From: an uncultured Woeseiaceae bacterium
GTDB taxonomy: Bacteria > Pseudomonadota > Gammaproteobacteria > Steroidobacterales > Woeseiaceae
Assembly (NCBI GenBank): GCA_945788625.1
Contig: CALZMQ010000041.1
Location: forward strand, 1-33,705
Length of the DNA: 33,705 nt
Direction of reading: 5' to 3'
Below the pieces are notes generated by a model. That model worked only from the letters and a program-made list of their open reading frames with translations. It searched no databases and was not told where the DNA came from. Within the stretch, counting starts at the first letter, position 1. The number at the start of each line of letters is the position of its first letter. Positions 30,726 to 33,705 of the stretch are shown piece after piece. The position numbers were made by a program, and so were the translations under genes.

Positions 30726-33434
30726 CTAATGCGCTTCGTCCCAATTCAGCCCGACCCCCGCATCGACTTTCAACGGCACCGTCAATTCCGCCGCCCCGCA
30801 CATCAGCTCAATCACCCTGTCACGTACCGCATCGATCCGGTCCTCCTCCACCTCGAAGACGAGTTCGTCGTGTACCTGCATGATCATCCTCGCGCCCGGT
30901 TTGTCCGTCGCAAGCCAGTCGTGCACCGAGATCATGGCTTTCTTGATGATGTCCGCGGCCGTGCCCTGCATCGGCGCATTGATGGCGCTGCGCTCCGCGT
31001 ACTGCCGTCGCTGTGCATTGCGCGCGTTGATCTCGGGCAGGTACAGGCGGCGACCGAACACGGTTTCGACATAACCCTGTTTGCCGGCCGTCTTTCGAAT
31101 GTCGTCCATGTAGGCTTTCACGCCCGGGTAGCGGTCGAAGTACAGGTCGACGTATTCCTGCGCTTCGCCGCGGGAAATGCCGAGCTGCTTTGCCAGGCCG
31201 AAGGCTGACATGCCGTACATCAGGCCGAAATTAATCGCCTTGGCGGAGCGCCGCTGGTCATCGGTGACCGCATCCAGTTCTGCCTCGAACACTTCGGCTG
31301 CGGTGGCGCGGTGCACATCCTGCTCTTTGGCGAATGCCTTGCGCAGACCCTCGTCGGCGGACAGGTGCGCCATGATGCGCAATTCGATTTGTGAGTAGTC
31401 GGCAGCGAGCAGCACCTGTCCCTCCGGCGCCACGAAGGCCTGGCGGATACGGCGGCCTTCGGGCGTGCGGATCGGGATGTTCTGCAGGTTCGGATCGGTG
31501 GACGACAGGCGTCCCGTCGCTGCGACCGCCTGGTGGTACGAGGTGTGAATCCGTCCCGAACTTGCGCTGATCTGCAGCGGCAGTTTGTCCGTGTAAGTGC
31601 TCTTGAGCTTGCTTACGCCGCGATAGTCGATGATGACGGCGGGCAGCTCGTAATCCGCGGCCAGTTCGACGAGCACGTCCTCGGCGGTGGACGGTTGTCC
31701 CTTCGGAGTCTTGCGGATGACCGGCAGATCCAGTTGCTCGAAGAGGATCTGCTGCAGCTGCTTGGGCGAGCCGAGATTGAACGGACCGCCGGCAAGCTCG
31801 TGCGCTTTGGCTTCCAGCTCGGCCATCTTCTTTGCGAGTTCGCTGCTTTGGGTGGTCAGCATCTTGCGATCGACGAGCACGCCGGTCTCTTCCATATCCA
31901 GCAAGACCGGCACGAGCGGTTGCTCGATTTCCTCGTAGACCTTTAGCAGGGTCGGTTCCGCACGCAGCCGCTCCCAAATCTCGGTATGCAGCTGCAAGGT
32001 GATGTCGGCGTCCTCGGCCGCGTAGGGCGCCGCCGTCTCGAGGTCGACCTGGTTGAACGTCAGTTGCTTCGCGCCTTTGCCGGCAACGTCTTCGTAGTGA
32101 ATCGTTTCCTTGCCGAGATAGTGCCGTGCCACCGAGTCCATGTCGTGGCGAGTCGCGACGCTGTTGAGCACGTAGGATTCCAGCATCGAATCGTATTGCA
32201 TGCCGGCGAGTGCGATGTCGTAGCGCGCAAGAATATGGGCGTCGAATTTCAGGTGATGGCCGAGCTTCTTCCTGGCATCGTCTTCGAGGAATCCCTTCAG
32301 CTTCCCGAGTACCTCGGCTCGTGGCAGCTGATCCGGGGCGCCCGGGTAATCGTGCGCGACCGGAACGTAGCAGGCCGAAGCCGGATCCGTTGCCAGCGAA
32401 AAGCCGACAATCTCCGCATCCATATAGTCCAGCCCCGTCGTCTCGGTATCGAACGCCGTGAGCTCTGCATCGCTGATTTTTGCGAGCCAGCGGTCGAACG
32501 CTTCCCAGCTCAGGACGGTCTCGTAGTCGGCCGGTTCCGAGCCGGCATCTGCTTCCGTATCGGCGTCAGCGGCCCCCGGCTGTTCCGACGCCTCGTCGAG
32601 CTGGCGCAACAGGGAGCGCAGCTCGTAGTGGCTGTAGAGTTCTCGCAGCGCCTCGGTGTCCGCGGTTTTTGCTTTGAGATCGTCTATGCCGACCTCGAGC
32701 GCCACGTCACGGCGAATGGTGGCGAGGTCCTGCGACAGCCGCAAGAGGGCGACGTTGTCGCGAAGGCTTTCTCCCACCTTGCCCTTGATCTCCTCGCCGT
32801 GCTCGACAATTCCGTCGGCGCTCTCGTAAAGGCCCAGCCATTTTGCGGCGGTCTTCGCGCCGACTTTCGGAACGCCCGGAATATTGTCGGAGCTGTCGCC
32901 AACCAGTGCGAGGTAGTCGATAAATTGTTCAGGGTAGACATCGAACTTGGCTTTGACGCCGTCGCGGTCTAGCCTCGAATCACTCATCGTGTTGATGAGT
33001 GTCACGTTGGGGGTCACGAGTTGCGCCAGGTCCTTGTCGCCGGTCGATACCAGTACTTCGAGGCCCTTCTTCTCCGCCTGTTCGCACAGCGTACCGATGA
33101 CGTCATCGGCCTCGACGCCGGCAATGCTGAGCAATGGCAGTCCCATGGCCTCGACGGCGTCGAGGATGGGTTGCACCTGCGGGCGCAGGTCGTCCGGCAT
33201 AGGCGGCCGGTTAGCTTTGTAATCGGCGTACAGTTCGTCGCGGAAGGTCTTGCCCGGCGCGTCGAACACGACAGCGATATGCGCCGGTTGTTCTTCGCGC
33301 ACGAGTTTGAGGATCATCGTCAGTACGCCGTGCAACGCGCCGGTAGGCTCACCTTGCGAATTGGTGAGTGGCGGCAGCGCGTGGTAGGCGCGATACAAAT
33401 ACGATGACCCGTCGATCAGGACAAGGTCGGTCAT
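30726..33434 (-). CDS. polA: DNA polymerase I
   Basis: The repair and Okazaki-fragment polymerase, 902 aa with all three activities visible. The 5'-3' nuclease domain is at about 1-290 (LVLIDGSSYLYRAYHALPPL, VVFDAPGKTFRDELYADYKA, VSTGDKDLAQLV, GDSSDNIPGVPKVGAKTA). The 3'-5' proofreading domain at about 320-500 keeps its acidic residues in AFDTETTGLD and AAEDADITLQLH. The polymerase domain has motif A LLAADYSQIELRIMAHLS, motif B RRSAKAINFGLMYG and motif C IMQVHDELVFEV. The length matches E. coli (928) allowing for a shorter linker. GGAAA precedes the ATG. It starts 15 nt after an LptM-like lipoprotein gene, so the two are probably cotranscribed. Confidence 0.97.
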   Translation of the reverse strand: MTDLVLIDGSSYLYRAYHALPPLTNSQGEPTGALHGVLTMILKLVREEQPAHIAVVFDAPGKTFRDELYADYKANRPPMPDDLRPQVQPILDAVEAMGLPLLSIAGVEADDVIGTLCEQAEKKGLEVLVSTGDKDLAQLVTPNVTLINTMSDSRLDRDGVKAKFDVYPEQFIDYLALVGDSSDNIPGVPKVGAKTAAKWLGLYESADGIVEHGEEIKGKVGESLRDNVALLRLSQDLATIRRDVALEVGIDDLKAKTADTEALRELYSHYELRSLLRQLDEASEQPGAADADTEADAGSEPADYETVLSWEAFDRWLAKISDAELTAFDTETTGLDYMDAEIVGFSLATDPASACYVPVAHDYPGAPDQLPRAEVLGKLKGFLEDDARKKLGHHLKFDAHILARYDIALAGMQYDSMLESYVLNSVATRHDMDSVARHYLGKETIHYEDVAGKGAKQLTFNQVDLETAAPYAAEDADITLQLHTEIWERLRAEPTLLKVYEEIEQPLVPVLLDMEETGVLVDRKMLTTQSSELAKKMAELEAKAHELAGGPFNLGSPKQLQQILFEQLDLPVIRKTPKGQPSTAEDVLVELAADYELPAVIIDYRGVSKLKSTYTDKLPLQISASSGRIHTSYHQAVAATGRLSSTDPNLQNIPIRTPEGRRIRQAFVAPEGQVLLAADYSQIELRIMAHLSADEGLRKAFAKEQDVHRATAAEVFEAELDAVTDDQRRSAKAINFGLMYGMSAFGLAKQLGISRGEAQEYVDLYFDRYPGVKAYMDDIRKTAGKQGYVETVFGRRLYLPEINARNAQRRQYAERSAINAPMQGTAADIIKKAMISVHDWLATDKPGARMIMQVHDELVFEVEEDRIDAVRDRVIELMCGAAELTVPLKVDAGVGLNWDEAH

Positions 33435-33449
33435 CGGCGATTTCCAGTG

Positions 33450-33656
33450 CTAACCCGGCGGGGCTTCGCTATCTTCTTCTTTCTCGTCTTCGTCTTCGTC
33501 TTCGTCTTCGTCTTCGTCTTCGGCGTCCGCGGGTGCGGCCGGCGGCGGCTGGATTTTGCTCGGGTTGCCGGGCAGGTACAGCGGGCCACTCTGGCCACAG
33601 CCTGCGAACAGCAACACGAACGAGACTGCGACAAGCGCAAACGTTATGCGTTTCAT
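33450..33656 (-). CDS. lptM: LptM-like small lipoprotein with Asp/Glu repeat tail
   Basis: In E. coli LptM (YifL) helps the outer-membrane LptD lipopolysaccharide translocon mature. The 68-aa product has a lipoprotein signal with lipobox LFAGC, giving a lipidated Cys20, followed directly by GQSGPLYLPGNP, the conserved LptM core. Past residue 33 is a Pro/Ala stretch and then a tail alternating Asp and Glu (residues 46-61), encoded by a perfect hexanucleotide repeat. This tail is not part of the usual family. The gene sits 15 nt before polA and reads with it. In many relatives lptM precedes lysA and dapF, which are not seen here. Confidence 0.8.
   Translation of the reverse strand: MKRITFALVAVSFVLLFAGCGQSGPLYLPGNPSKIQPPPAAPADAEDEDEDEDEDEDEKEEDSEAPPG
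33485..33520. repeat. Six perfect tandem copies of CGTCTT
   Basis: A 36-bp hexanucleotide array inside the lipoprotein gene encodes alternating Asp-Glu pairs. Because the unit is 6 bp, gain or loss of copies changes tail length without shifting the frame. Confidence 0.95.
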
Positions 33657-33684
33657 TTCAATGTCCGGTGGCGGCGATCGTCCG

Positions 33685-33690
33685 ATTATA
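33685..33690 (-). promoter_or_regulatory. Consensus -10 box for lptM-polA
   Basis: The minus strand reads TATAAT, 28 bp before the lipoprotein start. The matching -35 box would lie just beyond the right edge of the window, so the promoter cannot be confirmed. Confidence 0.45.
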
Positions 33691-33705
33691 GGGCATCATT
33701 TTGCG

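Noticed and set aside
31986..32972. Plus-strand open frame of 328 codons inside polA
   Set aside because: It is a reverse-frame shadow of the DNA polymerase I nuclease domains, whose motifs are all intact on the other strand.
33485..33520. CRISPR-like tandem repeat
   Set aside because: The units are 6 bp with no spacers, lie in frame inside a coding sequence, and no cas genes are present.
33368..33691. Plus-strand frame with a repeated Leu-Arg run
   Set aside because: The run is only the other-strand reading of the CGTCTT repeat; it is not a leucine-rich or arginine-rich protein.

Overview
This window looks like chromosomal DNA of a GC-rich gammaproteobacterium. The dsbA, cytochrome c4, engB and polA neighbourhood at 27.9-33.4 kb is the arrangement known from Pseudomonas and related orders. 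The abundance of TPR-sulfotransferases and a large TonB receptor of the type seen in marine sediment groups such as Woeseiaceae would fit, but the family-level placement is inference. Coding is dense on both strands, with only two gene-free stretches above 300 bp (12357-12924 and 30210-30725).

Layout. 1-1.3 kb: an IS30-family insertion sequence with visible inverted repeats and a transposase that appears to carry a small in-frame C-terminal deletion. 1.4-3.9 kb: a divergent pair, a dipeptide epimerase of the enolase superfamily and an FAD-linked 2-hydroxyacid dehydrogenase. 3.9-9.0 kb: a branched-chain amino acid module. Leucine dehydrogenase and the E1-alpha, E1-beta and E2 subunits of branched-chain 2-oxoacid dehydrogenase form one tight minus-strand operon, and an Lrp/AsnC regulator is divergent from it across a 134-bp region with two clear dyads. 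No E3 gene is present. 9.1-12.4 kb: a second minus-strand operon (isoaspartyl peptidase, beta-keto acid cleavage enzyme, hotdog thioesterase, TauD-like dioxygenase) joined by 4-nt overlaps. It resembles the carnitine cleavage route but lacks carnitine dehydrogenase. 12.4-16.1 kb: a 568-bp regulatory region, a 1007-aa TonB-dependent receptor, a strong terminator and a 50-bp near-perfect palindrome.

16.1-20.8 kb: a SAM methyltransferase divergent from two tandem, colinear TPR-sulfotransferase paralogues and a small secreted protein. 20.9-25.0 kb: an RND permease and its periplasmic adaptor in reversed order. 25.1-28.7 kb: a DUF885 peptidase-like secreted protein, an L,D-transpeptidase with an extra C-terminal domain, and a membrane-anchored DsbA. 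28.8-33.7 kb: cytochrome c4, EngB, a structured intergenic region, DNA polymerase I and an LptM-like lipoprotein at the right edge.

The genes from 1.4 to 16 kb read as a peptide and amino-acid scavenging region: uptake receptor, isoaspartyl peptide hydrolysis, dipeptide epimerization, leucine deamination and 2-oxoacid oxidation. The best candidate for something undescribed is the polA-engB intergenic region. It has a strong minus-strand intrinsic terminator, a possible promoter and an exposed C-rich segment, at the position where Spot 42 (Escherichia coli) and ErsA (Pseudomonas aeruginosa) small RNAs are encoded. The carnitine-like operon with a dioxygenase in place of the dehydrogenase is the second candidate.
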